DNA of 64,000 nt, from positions 248,001 to 312,000 of the forward strand of contig QRFJ01002286.1 of assembly GCA_006176705.1 (NCBI GenBank), given 5' to 3'. How positions within the stretch are numbered: position 1 is the stretch's first letter; every line of letters begins with the position of its first letter. This DNA comes from Cocos nucifera. Lineage: Eukaryota > Streptophyta > Magnoliopsida > Arecales > Arecaceae. The notes under the pieces are model-generated. The model searched no databases. It saw only the letters and a program-made list of their open reading frames with translations, and was not told the origin of the DNA. This document shows, in pieces, positions 23,960 through 36,568 of this stretch. The position numbers and the translations under genes are program-made.

Positions 23960-25636
23960 TCCGAAAAAGAAATACATTTATTGAATCATTGTCTTTTAGC
24001 CGATTCCTCTTCGGATGTTGCCCCTCCGGCTCTTGGTCGTTCTAAAATCATGTTGATCACCTCAGCTGTTGATCGATTTTAATGGATCTCTTCCAATGAT
24101 GGCGATTGATCGACGCATGGCTCGGTCGGGTGATTGAGCTGAAATTTGGCAAGGAACCCCCATCGGATGAGTGCCTCGATCTCATCCTTGAGCTAGAAAC
24201 ATTGTTCGATGTCATGGTCGTAGTTATGGTGGAACCGACAGTACTTCCTTTTATCCTTGCTTGGATGCTTCATTGGCGGGGTCGGTGAAAGATATTCTGC
24301 TCCTTCGATCTCCATCAAGATCTACACTTGCAAAGTAGATAGGGGAGTATAGTTGTTATACTAACTCTTCAAATGAGTTGGCATCAGGCTCCGTCGGAAA
24401 GTCGGTGCTTCTTTATTTGGCATAGGTTAATTAGATCCAGCTGAAGCGTCATTCTTCCATTTCTTCTTTTTCTGACCATTTTCATTTCGTTGGTGTTTGT
24501 CAAAAGTGCCTTCTTCTGCATGAATATATTTGTTCGTGCGCTCGAGAAGTTTGGCATAAGTCGGAGGAGAGTTCTTATCCAGTGAGTAAGTAAACCAAAA
24601 ATCCCATAGACCTACCTCATGGCCGAAACGGCCACTTCCTCATTGAGGTTTCAGACCTCTAGTGTAGCGGTGTTAAAACGTGCTACAAAGGTTCCGAAGA
24701 GTCTCTCCCTCATTCTACTTGATTGAGAAGAGATTGTCTGAAGTTCGTGGCTTCACTCGATTGGTACTGAAATAAGCCACAAAAGAGTCTTCAAGCTATT
24801 TGAAAGAGCCGATGCTTTCCAACTGAAGCCCGGAGTACTAGGCTCGAGCAGCTTTTCGAAGGATGGTCGGAAAGTCGATACACATGAGGATATCGTTTGC
24901 CCTTTAGATCATAATGAGAGCTTTGTAGCTCTGGAGATGATCGACTGGGTCAGGTGGAGCCGTCGTACGACTCCACTTGAGGCATCTTGAATCGCGACGG
25001 AATAGGCATGTTCAAGATATGCGAGGAGAAGGGAGGAGTTGTTCGGACTCAAAGACTGTCGGAGGATCCTTCCTTCGTGTCCTCCTGAATCTGGGCCAAT
25101 TGATGATCGATTTTTTTGAACTTTCATTCATAGTCGTTGAGTCATCGCTGATGAGATGTCCTTGACATCAATCCTCCGGAGGAACTAGAGGAGGGAGAAG
25201 TTATCGAGTTACGTGGCCATTTCCCCTCATACCGACTTCGATGAGAAGATGGAGAGACAGACCATCATGATCGATGGGCAATTCCTCGCGAACAGCGAGG
25301 AGATGGAGATTTCACCTAGTGCAAGCATCGAGATGGTCGCTCCGACAAAGGAGAGATCGAACGTCTTGGTGTGCGGCAGCGGTGCCTAGATGGTGCTACC
25401 CGCACCGATGGACCTTCCGTCACCACGGGGGGTTGCTGTTGAAGATTACGCACAGTTTTCGTGAGAATATGAACCTGTTGCATTAATATAGCTAGTTGCT
25501 AGACTTGTGCATCCGACACGACTTCCGGATGCAAAAAACTGTGTCATGCCATTGCTGGCGGTGGAGGAAAAAGCGCTTCTCGTCGAGATGACTGGCCGAC
25601 AAAGCTGGTCGAATTGCGGGCATGAGTTTTCGCCAT
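23960..25636 (-). pseudogene. Gag of Tat element, degenerate
   Basis: Following the primer site, an ATG at 25636 opens MAKTHARNSTSFVGQSSRRE and then stops. The post-capsid segment is readable at about 24270-24140: KYCRFHHNYDHDIEQCF, a stop, then LKDEIEALIRWGFLAKFQ. The same segment is kept in the gag-only elements (8158-8330). The central capsid region (about 25250-24450) is present but cut by many stops. Confidence 0.75.
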
Positions 25637-25678
25637 TTTTGATTTAGTGTGCTTTCTCTCCTACCTGACATGCCAATC

Positions 25679-26418
25679 TGTTGCGGCTAATCCACCTGCG
25701 CCTAAAATCGAATGTCGAAAAACCTGTAAATACAAGTCCATACTGATCGGAGTCGGCTTTGATAGGGATCCTCCGATGCTAAAGTTAGTGGATGGACTAG
25801 TCGAACATGAAAATAAGGAGCAAGGTAGCATGATTTGCTTTTACAATAAATTGGACCCTCCACAAATGACTAGTTTACCTTATAGGCATCGGGGTAGTAG
25901 CTGCTTAGCACGTGGGTTCCTCTTTTTGCGGTATAGCGTGATCGTGGGTTATTAATTAAATCACTCATTAATTATTGTTGTCCGTTCTTCTCGGGAACGA
26001 TTTTGTAGAGTCGATCGAAAACCAAATAAGTTGTTTAGGAAGCTCCCATTGGTTAGTCGACAGATTTGGGACTAACCGATCGTTGATCGATCGATTTTGT
26101 ACCAATGGTTTGTCGATCGGCTGAATTTATATCGATCGATTGTCGGTCAACTAAATTTATGCCGATTGACCGTCGACAGGATTATTTGGAATCGATTGAT
26201 TATCGATCGATCAATCAATCGAATATCAATCGGTCAATTTAAAATCCGATTGTCGTTCATCATGATGACCATTTATTGGATAACCATGCATCGGTAAGCA
26301 CTGATTTTTTGGTAGTCCTTTTCCATCATCGATCGTTAGTTGGCTGATAATAATTACCGATCGATGATCGATTGATTTTTAATTGATGAATTAGATGGTG
26401 GATCAATATTCTTCAATA
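25679..26418 (-). repeat. 5' LTR of Tat element
   Basis: TGTTGCGGC at 25679 is its end on the plus strand; it runs to CAATA at 26418. Read on the minus strand it is followed by gattGGCATGTCAGGTAGGAG, where a primer-binding site belongs. Confidence 0.9.
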
Positions 26419-27590
26419 ATAAAAATAAAATTATTTTTGATAATTTTTTTATTTAAAATTATTATATATATATATATATATATTTTTAAATGATATGAAG
26501 TTTCGCAAAAAAGATCGAAGAGACAAAGCCTCCGACAGTCGATAATCCAACATTAGGATCGTGGATGACAAAATCTGCACCGTTCCCATCATTTTTGGCA
26601 CTGCCATTCAAATTAAAAAATTATTATTCACGGATGCGGGGAGATAGCGTTACAAGAAAATATGACGTACGAACTGGTAGGCATTTATAATCAAAAAGCA
26701 ATTAATTATAATCATTCAGAAAGATAGCATCACATAATAACATTACAATTTCACCACCCATTAATGCTCTGTATTTTTTTTGGTCCCACGATAACTCAGA
26801 AGAAACTGAGATGCGAGAAATTATTGCATGCACCGGATACAATTAGATCGTACAAATCTTACGGTGGACAACATGCCACGTTGCCTTTATATTTCATCAA
26901 TTTTTGATTACGCGCTTTTTACCGTACATGTGCCTTGGGTTTTTACTGATTCACTTGCACCTCGTGAATGCAATTATTTTTTCAAAAATATAAAAATAAA
27001 AATAAAAATATTATAAATATTATTTATTTAATTAATTTTTATATTTAAATTAATTTAAATATAAATAAATATTTAAGAATTTAATTAATATTTATATTCA
27101 TAAAAAAATAGATATAGCTATAAATAAATAACTATCCAATTCATTCCTACGTATCTAAATTTATATATAATTTTATATAATTTTTATAATATTTATTAAT
27201 TTTTTTAAAAAATATACAATCATATAAATATATATAAATATATAATTAACTTAATTTATTATTTATTTAATAATATTATTTATTTTATAATTATAAAATT
27301 TAATTATTTAAAATATATTATAATTATATCTATATTTTTAATATTTAAATTATATTTATATTTATTTAAAATAAATATAAATTTTTAGACTTAAATAATA
27401 TTTATATTTATATTTATATTTATTAGATAAAATAAATATTTTTATTTATTAGATACGTTAATATTCGATCCAATTTCATGTAGAGATCAATGGGAGCTAT
27501 ATTATTTTATTAATAATTTTTTTAAAAAAATATTAATAGATGTAGGAAAATATTTTTTTAAAAAAAAGTATACACATAAAATCCCCCGGT
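26419..27590. other. AT-rich spacer with (TA)n and partial tandem repeat
   Basis: ATAAA at 26419-26423 is the right target-site duplication of the Tat element. A (TA)n run lies near 26464-26484. A degenerate relative of the 14905-15360 repeat lies at about 26610-26750. 26990-27470 is almost pure A/T. No gene seen. Confidence 0.6.
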
Positions 27591-27976
27591 GTAAGTTGGA
27601 CCAGCGGACCCAGCACAGTTTGGAGAAAGAGACGGGCCGAGTCACGGACCCACAGACCTGTGCTTCTCTCAATAAAAAGGAGCTGCATTTATTTACTGCG
27701 CCAATACGCTTCCAACATTACACCAGGACACGTCCTGAAAGGCACCCAACCATGCACCCGCCACCGACACGCTTGAGTTCAGTGTCTCCGTATTAATTAA
27801 TTAATTCAGTTCCATTTATAAATAATATTACTTTATACCACGCACACCAATAGATGCCATCCTCGCTTTTCGGTGGGCGCTGGGATAGGTGCACTCCCGC
27901 CGGAGAGAAGCGTGCACTTACTCAAAAATTGCCGTGAGTTTTATCAGTTCCCAACCCGTTCCACCATTAAAGCCGG

Positions 27977-27983
27977 TATATAG
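27977..27983 (+). promoter_or_regulatory. Candidate TATA box of TRM-like gene
   Basis: TATATAG sits about 1.37 kb upstream of the start codon. It is followed some 50 bp later by a (CT)8 tract at 28030-28046, a common plant core-promoter or 5' UTR feature. A transcription start near 28010 is implied, not shown. Confidence 0.45.
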
Positions 27984-28009
27984 ACCAAACGGATATAATT
28001 TGCTTCACG

Positions 28010-29340
28010 TCTGCCACTCACGAAGCCCACCTCTCTCTCTCTCTAGGTCGGGACGGAGAACGCGGGGAGCTTCTTGCGGCACGGTGTACGAAAGCCGGAG
28101 CATTGGCAGGAGATGACTTGGTCCGGTGGCGTAGAGGAAGCGGCGGCAGGGGTATTTTGGGGGATTAAGGGAAGGTGAGGTTGGGGATCGATGAAAGCTT
28201 ATTGGGTTATCTCCTTTAAAAAGGCTTAGATTCGTAATGTCGCGTATCAAAAAAGTTGCTTTTTTCGTCGTTCTTCTTCCGGTCTGTCTCCCGACTTCGG
28301 CTCCCGAAGCTCGCCCAATCGCTTTCTCTGATGGAATGCAGCTTTGTGTAGTTGGGGTTTGGAGTTAGGGTTTGTTTTTTTGCGCCCGAATCTAGGGTTC
28401 CGGTGAAGTCCGTTACAGTTTCTGCCTCGCAGCAGTCTGTTTCTGCTTCAGTTGTCTCGTACTCCGAGGGGGGTGTGGTGAATTGTTGGCTTTGCGGTGG
28501 AATCTCGTGTTTTTTGTGTAGATCTTTGAATTTCGGATTCGATGTGGGGTTGGGGAGGTGGGCTGGTAGAGATTTCGTATAAAAGTTCGAGCTTTTTAAT
28601 TTCTCTTATTTCCTTATCTTTCTGAGAAAAATGCGGGCTTTTTACAGTTAGATTCCCTCAGAGAGTACGTCATTCTCTTGGATCATGTTTTTTTTTTTTT
28701 TAAAAAAAAAGAGTTTTCTAAATTCGCTGTGTCGCTTTTCTTCCTTTCCGTATCTCCATCTTTTTGAATATTTGGTCATTCTTTTCTCCCTTTTCTCATT
28801 CACTTTCTCGCGTCTTTCCCCTGTACTCAACGAATCTAGGGTTCACGTGTTATTGCTTGCCATTTTTGAAGCATGGGGCTGAATTATAGGATTTTTTTTA
28901 TGGGTTCTTACTACGAAAATTTATCAATAATTAGTTGTCTTTATGCCCAATTTTGGTAAAAAGACACTCTAGAAGCAGTGTCTTTATAGAAGTATAAATT
29001 GCACAGGATGAGATTAGGACGTCAATGTGGGCCTTGTAATGCTCTGTTGGGTAAAAGTAATCCAAAAAAATCTTTCTTTACTACAGTAATATTATCTCTC
29101 TCATCCGTCTATGGCTGTTCTAACTTTGCATTCTTATCCTGCATAATTCTGCAATTCCTAATTTTAGTTTGTTATTCTTGTAGCTTGAGGCTTGAAGGGG
29201 GAGTTATTTACCTCATGCATCTGAAATGTTCTGCTTGATAGCTGTGGTGGGTGATTTTAAGTTACTTAGTTCTGTGGTTGGAGTGATGGTGAAGAACTTT
29301 CTCTAATGGGCTTCTCTTCTATCTCCACATCAATCTACAG
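28010..29340 (+). other. 5' UTR exon and leader intron of TRM-like gene
   Basis: The region from the probable start (~28010) contains no long start-codon ORF in frame with the protein. A polypyrimidine tract and 'ctacag' at 29335-29340 form a clear splice acceptor eight bases before the start codon, so the 5' UTR contains an intron. Its donor is uncertain. A T-run followed by an A-run at 28686-28710 lies inside it. Confidence 0.55.
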
Positions 29341-29348
29341 GTGCCGTG

Positions 29349-32300
29349 ATGAGTGGATTTCAGAAGAGGAAGGTGCAGAACCTGCAGAAACCCTTCCCGG
29401 GTTGTATGGGAAGGATGATTAACATACTTGACTTGAGTACGGGCATGGCTGGGACCAAGCTGCTAACTGATGAAGCTCATAGAGATGGTATTTAAGACTC
29501 CTCTTCAAGATGTTGTTAATTTTACATAATTTTCCTGGAAAGTGTTGTGTTTAAGCCCATTTTTCCTTGTTATCCCCCAAGATTGCTGTTTTTTTTCTTG
29601 ATATTCTTAGTCCGCTCATGCAACTCCGCGCTCGATATTGCTGCTTGTAGATGGTCAGCCTGGTTCCCCTTTTTTTTTCTCTTTTTCTTTCAGATTTATG
29701 GACTTTTCAGAAGCTGTTTCGATCTTACAGTTTGCCCCCCCCCCCCACCCCAACTTGGACAATTTAAATGTATCTTCATAATTAAGGCAATAAATCAGTA
29801 TCTTTTTTCTGGACTTAATTCAGTTTCTTTGCAAAATTATGTTTTTGTAGAAAAGATGATATGTGCCCTTTATTTTAATTTATTGCCTTTTTTTCCCTTA
29901 CTCATGCTGTTGTTAATGTGGATAAATCATTGAGCAGGTTCTCCAGTTCGCAGAAACCAGCCTGATGTTAAGAAAGAAGCCATGGATCCAGCTGGACTTT
30001 ATGTTGATGGCAAACAAGTAAGCAACCTTGACAGTGTCGCTTGAGGTGAAACATAATCCCTATCTAATGAAGTTTTCTTGTGTGTTCTGATTTAGACTTC
30101 ATTGTCGCAGAACGCTAGCGATTTGCGGAAGAGTTCTTCAATCAAGAAGTCAGGCGGAACACCAGTGAAAATGCTGATAGCACAGGAGATGTCAAAAGAA
30201 ACAGAGTTGAATCGGAAGCCACCTAGCGTTGTTGCTAGATTAATGGGTCTTGATGATGATCTGCCAGCCACGAAACCTGTGTTAGTTGCAAACAAAAGGA
30301 GCACACAAGAGGGCTATTCAAGGACTACGTTAGCAGGACCATTTCAGGGTCGCAGGCAGCAGGAAGATGTCTATTTTAACAAGCCAATGTCATGTCAGAG
30401 TGACCATGAAAAGATGGAATATAGGGACGTGTTTGAAGTCCGGCAACAACCATCAAGAACCAGCCGCATCAGGGATCAACCTCTACAGAAGGGAAGATAC
30501 AACAAAGACCAGAATGAGAAACGAATGGCTCTTGTTCGTCAAAAATTCATGGAAGCCAAACGTCTAGCTACAGATGAAAGGCTCCTTCAGTCCAAGGAGT
30601 TTCAAGATGCTCTTGAGGTCCTGAGTTCAAACAAAGATTTATTCATCAAATTTCTTGAAGAACCAAATTCCCTCTTCTCAAAGCAAATAAGAGAGCTCTA
30701 TATGGTTCCTCCAGCACCTCAGACACAACGCATTACTGTATTAAAGCCATCAAATACGGTTGAGACAAAAGGTGAAAAACTGGTGAAAAAACAGCAATAT
30801 CCAAGAGTTGATGAGGGTGGGTGGGAGACAAACAAGCCTTATTGGAGCAAAAGCTTCACCAATTCTAAGGATGAAAGCATGTCTCAGCCAACAAGAATAG
30901 TGGTCTTAAAGCCTAGCCCTGGGACTCCCAATGACATGAAGATGAAGGTGAACTCCTGTATCACGGCACCCGAACTACTGCAACAAAGTGATATTTATGA
31001 AGGTTTGGGAGATAATGAAGCCATAGGTCCAAGAGAAGTAGCCAAGGGAATCACTCAGCAGATGCGAGGGAGTCTGAGTTGCCACCGGAGGGATGATTCT
31101 TTGTTATCTTCAGTGTACTCAAATGGATATGGTGGAGATGAGAGCTCATTCTGTAAGTCAGAAAATGAGTACATGGAAGATGAGGATGGTAGCATTAGTG
31201 ACTTGGAGATTATGACTCCAACTTCACGACATTCATGGGATTTTGTCAACAGATTTGGCAGTCCTTTCTCTGCCTCATCTTTCGGCCGGGCATCCTGTTC
31301 ACCTGAGTCTTCGGTGATTAGGGAAGCCAAGAAACGGCTTTCAGAGAGGTTGGCTTTGGTGGCATCTAATGGGACAGGTCAAGAGCAAATGCATATGCCT
31401 AGGAGCTTGGGCACTTTGGGCGAGATGCTTGCCATTCCTGAGGTGAAGAAAGAAGAGGGTGGTGATGGAGGGCTTACTTTTTCAAGCAGCAACTTGTTTG
31501 GAGGAGACGATGAATTGAGGGCACCAGCAGCCTGCTTATCCATTGGTAGGACAAATGTTGGAGATGATCACTGCTCCCCCGAGACCTTATCAAGGTCGAA
31601 ATCTGTCCCTGTTTCGTCTTCAGTTTCGGAAAATATTGGGTTGAGCTTTGAAGCTTCCAACTCTGAAATTAAGAAACCTATTGCCACAAAGGAGGTTGCA
31701 AAGTCTAAGAAAGGGAAATCATCTTTTAGGGGAATAGTTTCAAGTTTTTTCTTCCCTAGGGGTAAGAAAGCGAGTAGAGAGAAACCTATTCCTTCTCCCT
31801 TCGTGGGCTCTGATGATAGATGTCATTCCGGCGGTGTTGAGACAGTTGTCCATCAAAATGGTGCTTTATCAAAATCAGTTCAGAATAGTTTGCTAATGGA
31901 AAGTCCACCACTCAATTTAAAGGTAGAATCTGCCTGCACTGCCTCACCAACTTTGCCCAGTGCTGGATCTAAACAAGGCTATTTCTCTTCTAAGGTTTGT
32001 CATCTGTGGTTTATATCCACTTTTTTACTTCTAACGGATTGTATATTGCTATACAAAATAATAATTTTCAATTGTTTCTTGTTATTCTTTTCCTTCTTGT
32101 CTTGCTATTCTGAATGTTTGCTCTTCCTTCTTATTGCGTTCTTTGAACTGTTGTGATTTGATTTCTTTTCGTTAATTTTGTTAATAAAATCACAAAAATA
32201 TGAAAGGAATATCTTCTTTTTCAGTGCCTTTCTGTTGTTTATGCTGCTCGATAAATAATCAATGCATGTTAGACTTCATCGTATATGTGCTTTCTGCAAG

Positions 32301-33294
32301 TTACACTGATTCTGTTGCTTACAAAAAATATTTTCATTCCGGACAGGCTACTCTCTCTCTCGAGGAACCCAAGGACATCTGATAATTTGAGTCAGAACCA
32401 GGACAAGTTTAGGTCCTCCAAAAATTCAGGTACTAACTGTGATCAGCCCAGCCCCACTTCAGTTCTAGATGTTCCTTTTGAAGATGATGCCAACCTTAAT
32501 GGTCTCCAGTCATCTGAAAGTGCCAATGCTGGACAACAGCGTAAGTTTCAGGCTTAAACTTATCCGCAAATCTTTTGTTTTCATAGGCTAATGGGTTCCT
32601 GTATCATCTTCCTTCAGAAGCACCGTCTAGGTCTTCACCATTGGAGTCAGTTGCCTGTTCGTTAGCATGGGATGACACCCACCAGGAATCATTGTCAGCA
32701 AATCCCTCAAAACTGTATAGGGCTTTGTCCAAGGCAGACAATGAAGAACGAGAACGATATATGTTTGTCCAGAAGTTGTTGTCATCTGCTGGCTTGGATG
32801 GTGAAAAATCTGACATGGTATTTGCCAGTTGGCATTCGGTGGACAGCCCCTTGGATCCAACATTGCTTGACAAGTTCTTGGATCGGAAAGGGGAAGAGGC
32901 CAAGTCCAGGGAGAGGAGATCAAATCAGAGGCTCTTGTTTGACTGTGTCAATGCAGCATTGTTAGAAATTGGTCGGACTACCTTGCTAGGTGCATACCCA
33001 TGGAAGGGTGCTTACCATCATGCCCAGAGGAACACTTCACCTGGTACTCCATATGCGGTGGAAGTATGGGGTCTTTTTAGGAACTGGTTTTCAGGCGAGG
33101 GGAAGCAAGTGACATACATGGCTGACAACAGCAATCTTTTGATGGACAGAGTTTTGAGGAGGGAGGTGGAAGGAAGAGGATGGGCTGAATCAATGAGGTC
33201 AGAAATAGATGAGATTGGTATTGAGATTGGCAGGGAGGTTTTGGAGGATTTGGTCAGAGAGGCTTTGGTAGACTTTGCTGGTACATGTTCGTAA
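29349..33294 (+). CDS. TRM/LONGIFOLIA-like protein with DUF4378
   Basis: Plant-specific family (TON1-recruiting-motif / LONGIFOLIA); members bind the TON1-TRM-PP2A complex on cortical microtubules and influence cell elongation and organ shape. I infer exons 29349-29487, 29938-30017, 30096-31994, 32347-32540 and 32618-33294; all introns are GT-AG. The protein opens MSGFQKRKVQNLQKPFPGC. It has GGTPVKMLIA and then VARLMGL (about residues 119-125, the DUF3741/VARLMGL motif), a long serine-rich middle, and a C-terminal DUF4378 (exon 5: NQRLLFDCVNAALLEIG, VEVWGLFRNWF, EIGREVLEDLVREALVDFAG). Expected length is about 996 residues. In the sequence as given, exon 4 shifts frame in a (CT)5 run at 32351-32360 and ends at TGA after about 717 residues, losing DUF4378. 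One extra CT would reopen the frame through exon 5. I cannot tell sequencing error from a real mutation. The subfamily member is not assigned. Confidence 0.9.
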
Positions 33295-34440
33295 TGAGGT
33301 CTCTTTCTCTCTTCATTTCTTCTCTTTTTCTCTTTTTTTCCCCTTTTCTTGTGGCCTCTGTTAATTAGTGTCCTTGTTTTCACTGTGGTGATGATGGCCA
33401 TTACATTGTTTAATATCTACATTCCAGAAAGTGATGATCTCTGTGCATTCTCTAATCCGTTGGCAATCGCCAATTCTTTCACCATTATCCATTTCTTGCT
33501 TCTATAGATGTAAACTTGTGTTTCTTATATTATTTACTTGTCATGTTTATGCCTTAAGAAATTACAGTAGAAGACATCATTATCACCAACTATGCAATTA
33601 TTAGGGTGTCTCCGGATAATGGTGGGGTCAATAATGCCTTGTTGTTTGTGGATATGTTAAATGTCTAACTATATCAACCGTGACCGTATCAGTGTGTTAA
33701 ATAGATTAAATTCAGAGGCCCTGAGCTGTGGGCGGTAGGGGTGGTCGTAGTGACAGGCTCTGAGAAGAATCTCTTTTTGGGCAAGGTAAAAGAAAGGTCC
33801 CAGTGGTTTCTTTCCTGGAAGACTGCAACAGTAGAGTATCTGTCAAGGTGTGAAACATTGAATTATGGTTATCTCCCTACCATTTTATAATCCTGCCAGA
33901 CTCTTATAACATTTGTTAACGAGATTAGGAGGATCCGTGAATACAGCTTTAGTTGGTAGTAATAATTTGTGATTTTTTATTTCCTTTTGAGGAGAAGTTG
34001 TTTTACTAAATTATCCAATTCACTCTGGGTTTGGTCAGTCTCCGAGATAAAGTAATTTATGTGGGATTAGCACCACGGTGGTCTTCTTAGTTTATTTGTT
34101 TGGTTTGGTGGTTGATGGAGGTGCGTGTGATTGGTTGCTTGTGTTTTACACCATTCGCCTGGCAACTCAAATAGCCATCACATGAGCTGTATATGATCTG
34201 GCCTGTCGGTGAGATTACCAGCATGCAAGGTTCTGTTCTTTTCTTCCATCCAGTCAACGAGTTTTATTCTTGGAAGTGCATCCAACCATATAAGACAATA
34301 AGTAAAATGCAGCCAATTGGGTTCCTCCACGTTTGATATACAGTTGGGGCGTCGGTGTCAATTACTTCCTGATTTGCTGATTTTGTTTCTTGTTTGTCAT
34401 TTAGATGGTACCAAAGTTTGTTCATTATTTTTTGCACACG
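33295..34440 (+). other. 3' UTR and downstream spacer of TRM-like gene
   Basis: T-rich sequence follows the stop codon; the polyadenylation site is not determinable. No further gene is visible. Confidence 0.5.
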
Positions 34441-36568
34441 CCAAGGAGAGAAACCAGAGTTTTATTAATTATATTACAACCTTGTGAAACTTGGAATCGA
34501 TTCGAATCTTACATGATGAGCTCCCATCGATAACCATGTTCGAGGGAAGGTTAACAAGCTGAGAAACAGCTGGAAGGGATCTTCTGCGTAATCTCTCACC
34601 CTCTTAATGATTTCACATTGTAAGAAAGTCTTGGTGATTTTTGTCACCGCTACAAATTAATTTAAATTCAAAGTTAATCCAATGTTAAAGTGATATTTTA
34701 TTTCTTTTTTCTTTCCGGTGAAGCATCATTTATTTGAATCCAATCATTATTATATCTTTTTCCCCTTGGCTCATGTAATGCCATGACATTGCTTTCCATT
34801 CAATTTTGTTTCATAGGCGTTGCTTAGAAACTTCTAGGAGACCTTTGCTTACAACGTCCCTCACGGTAATAGAATGGTCCATGGCCTCCACCGCATCTAC
34901 TTGTTATGCCCAAAGCATAGGGTATTGGTGACTCTTGGAGTCCCCAGGAAAGTAGTTGGGTCGGTGCGAGATGATCATTAAGAAGAACAGTTCCAATGAC
35001 GTTATAGAGTTCCTTCTGGGCAAGGTGAAACTGAACATCCAATATTGGCAGGCACTAATAGTCCCCTGCCCCACACCAGGCCTGTAGCATGGTATAGCTA
35101 CTCACTCCAAGTGGCTGACTTGGATCATTTAAGGAGGAGCCCAGACGCCACTTGGAAGATTAACATCCGCTTCACTCGAAGTTTTAGCAACTGCAGTTCA
35201 TCCCACCAATACTGATGATTCTTCGGAAGAATGGTGGAGGCAAGGAATCTTTACTAGTTGCCAATTACTGGAATTTTAATGCTGGTGGTTAGAACTGACC
35301 TGTAGTGCTATCATAACCAAAGCAGAGAAGTCAGCAATCCAACTACCAACATTAATCGCATATTTCTTAACTGTTTAAGCATTCTTAGAAAGTTCAAATG
35401 AGTCCGACCAAGGATAGCAGAGGCAGCAGCAGAAGATTTATGTCAGTCAGTCTCCACCTTCCACAACCATACAGAAGAATACTTACAAACCATCACACAG
35501 TCCCTAACTTCTTGCACAAGCCAGCAGAAGTAGCTGCGTATCTTCCCCTTTCTCTTAATTTTTATTTCTAGGTGTTTTTTTTGGTAAACAACAATTTATA
35601 GCCTTTAGTCCGCACGGCTACCGCTAGCTGTGGAGACCATCCAACATCTTTCGGTCCACGGCCTCGTTCAGAAGCTGGCTTGGATTAAACCCATAGATGC
35701 AATTAAAAAAAAAAAAAATGAAAGAGGAGAGGCAAAAAAAAAAAAGAAAGGAAGAAAAAGCATCACAACATTAAAAGAAAATTCATAACATTCTCTAAAA
35801 TGAATAGGATTCAACAATGCGTGCGAGTCCCGTAGGCATGCATCCATAAGAAGAACATAAACATAAGTGTAGCTAGAATTTCATTTTTTAAATAAAATTT
35901 TAAATTCTATGGGACAAATTTATTTTGGTGTTACCATTGAACATCCCACCTCCTAAATGTGCAAATTGAGACGTGAGGACAATGCTCCATCTCGGTGTCT
36001 CATGGGATGTCGTGCTGGATCTCGAGTCCATAGTTTCAAGTCTCTCTCATTATCAAACCACGCTAAAGAGCTAATAATTGCATGAAACTTGATGACACCG
36101 TCTCATCATCACACAGCAAAGCACAATGCCGGGTGATCGGTAATGTAGATTCAAGACTCAACTTTGCTTTTTGTTAATTACATTAATTTACAAAAATGAG
36201 TTAAAAGCTGGGAAAAGGGGATGGATGCTTTTAATACCCATTTTTATAATTATCTGATGGTTGAATATTTTGAGAAGAAACAAACACAAAAGCTTTTCCT
36301 CGTAATTATCACTATGCAGTTCTGTCAGAAATGAGAGCTTCTAAACTTGTGCATTGGGAAATCCCGCGGAATCAAGAACGAGTTGTGTGTTAGGCTCCCA
36401 AATGTGCTAAGAACTGCCCCATTCGAGCAACACCACCAAGTTTGCGTTATAATATATGCCAAATGTAGTCCAGAAATGCTAACAAAATTTATCTTTTACT
36501 TTATAGAAAATTAAATAAATTAACTTATATAAAATTATTAAATTATGATTAAAATTAATGGGAAGCAT
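34441..36568. other. Intergenic, no recognised gene
   Basis: Chance ORFs only. A ~140-bp piece at 35574-35715 begins with a T run followed by 'ggtaaac' and ends in an A run. On the minus strand this resembles the very end of a LINE or SINE with a poly(A) tail. Microsatellite-like A-rich DNA surrounds 35700-35760. Confidence 0.5.

Larger units (their letters stand above)
15657..26418 (-). mobile_element. Tat-lineage Ty3/gypsy element, near full length
   Basis: The element spans 10,762 bp. LTRs are 15657-16422 (766 bp) and 25679-26418 (740 bp), alignable along their length. Flanks are ATAAG (15652-15656) and ATAAA (26419-26423), a target-site duplication with one mismatch. On the minus strand the order is LTR, primer site, gag, protease, RT, RNase H, second RNase H, integrase, antisense ORF, polypurine tract, LTR. 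The second (archaeal-type) RNase H and the antisense ORF are hallmarks of the Tat/Ogre group. Several frames are broken, but individual domains remain readable and the catalytic residues I checked are present. Confidence 0.93.

Noticed and set aside
26828..27016. Short plus-strand ORF before the AT-rich spacer
   Set aside because: No recognisable family, and composition changes to pure A/T at its end; treated as chance.
28352..28582. 76-codon ORF upstream of the TRM-like start codon as a first coding exon
   Set aside because: It lies in the 5' UTR or leader intron, has no family resemblance, and the ATG at 29349 after the ctacag acceptor starts the conserved protein.
30092..30304. Minus-strand ORF opposite the TRM-like exon 3
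   Set aside because: Shadow of the real coding exon. The same holds for 31055-31330, 32604-32923 and 33018-33401.
34824..35042. Minus-strand 72-codon ORF downstream of the gene
   Set aside because: No domain, no splice or promoter context, and length within chance expectation.
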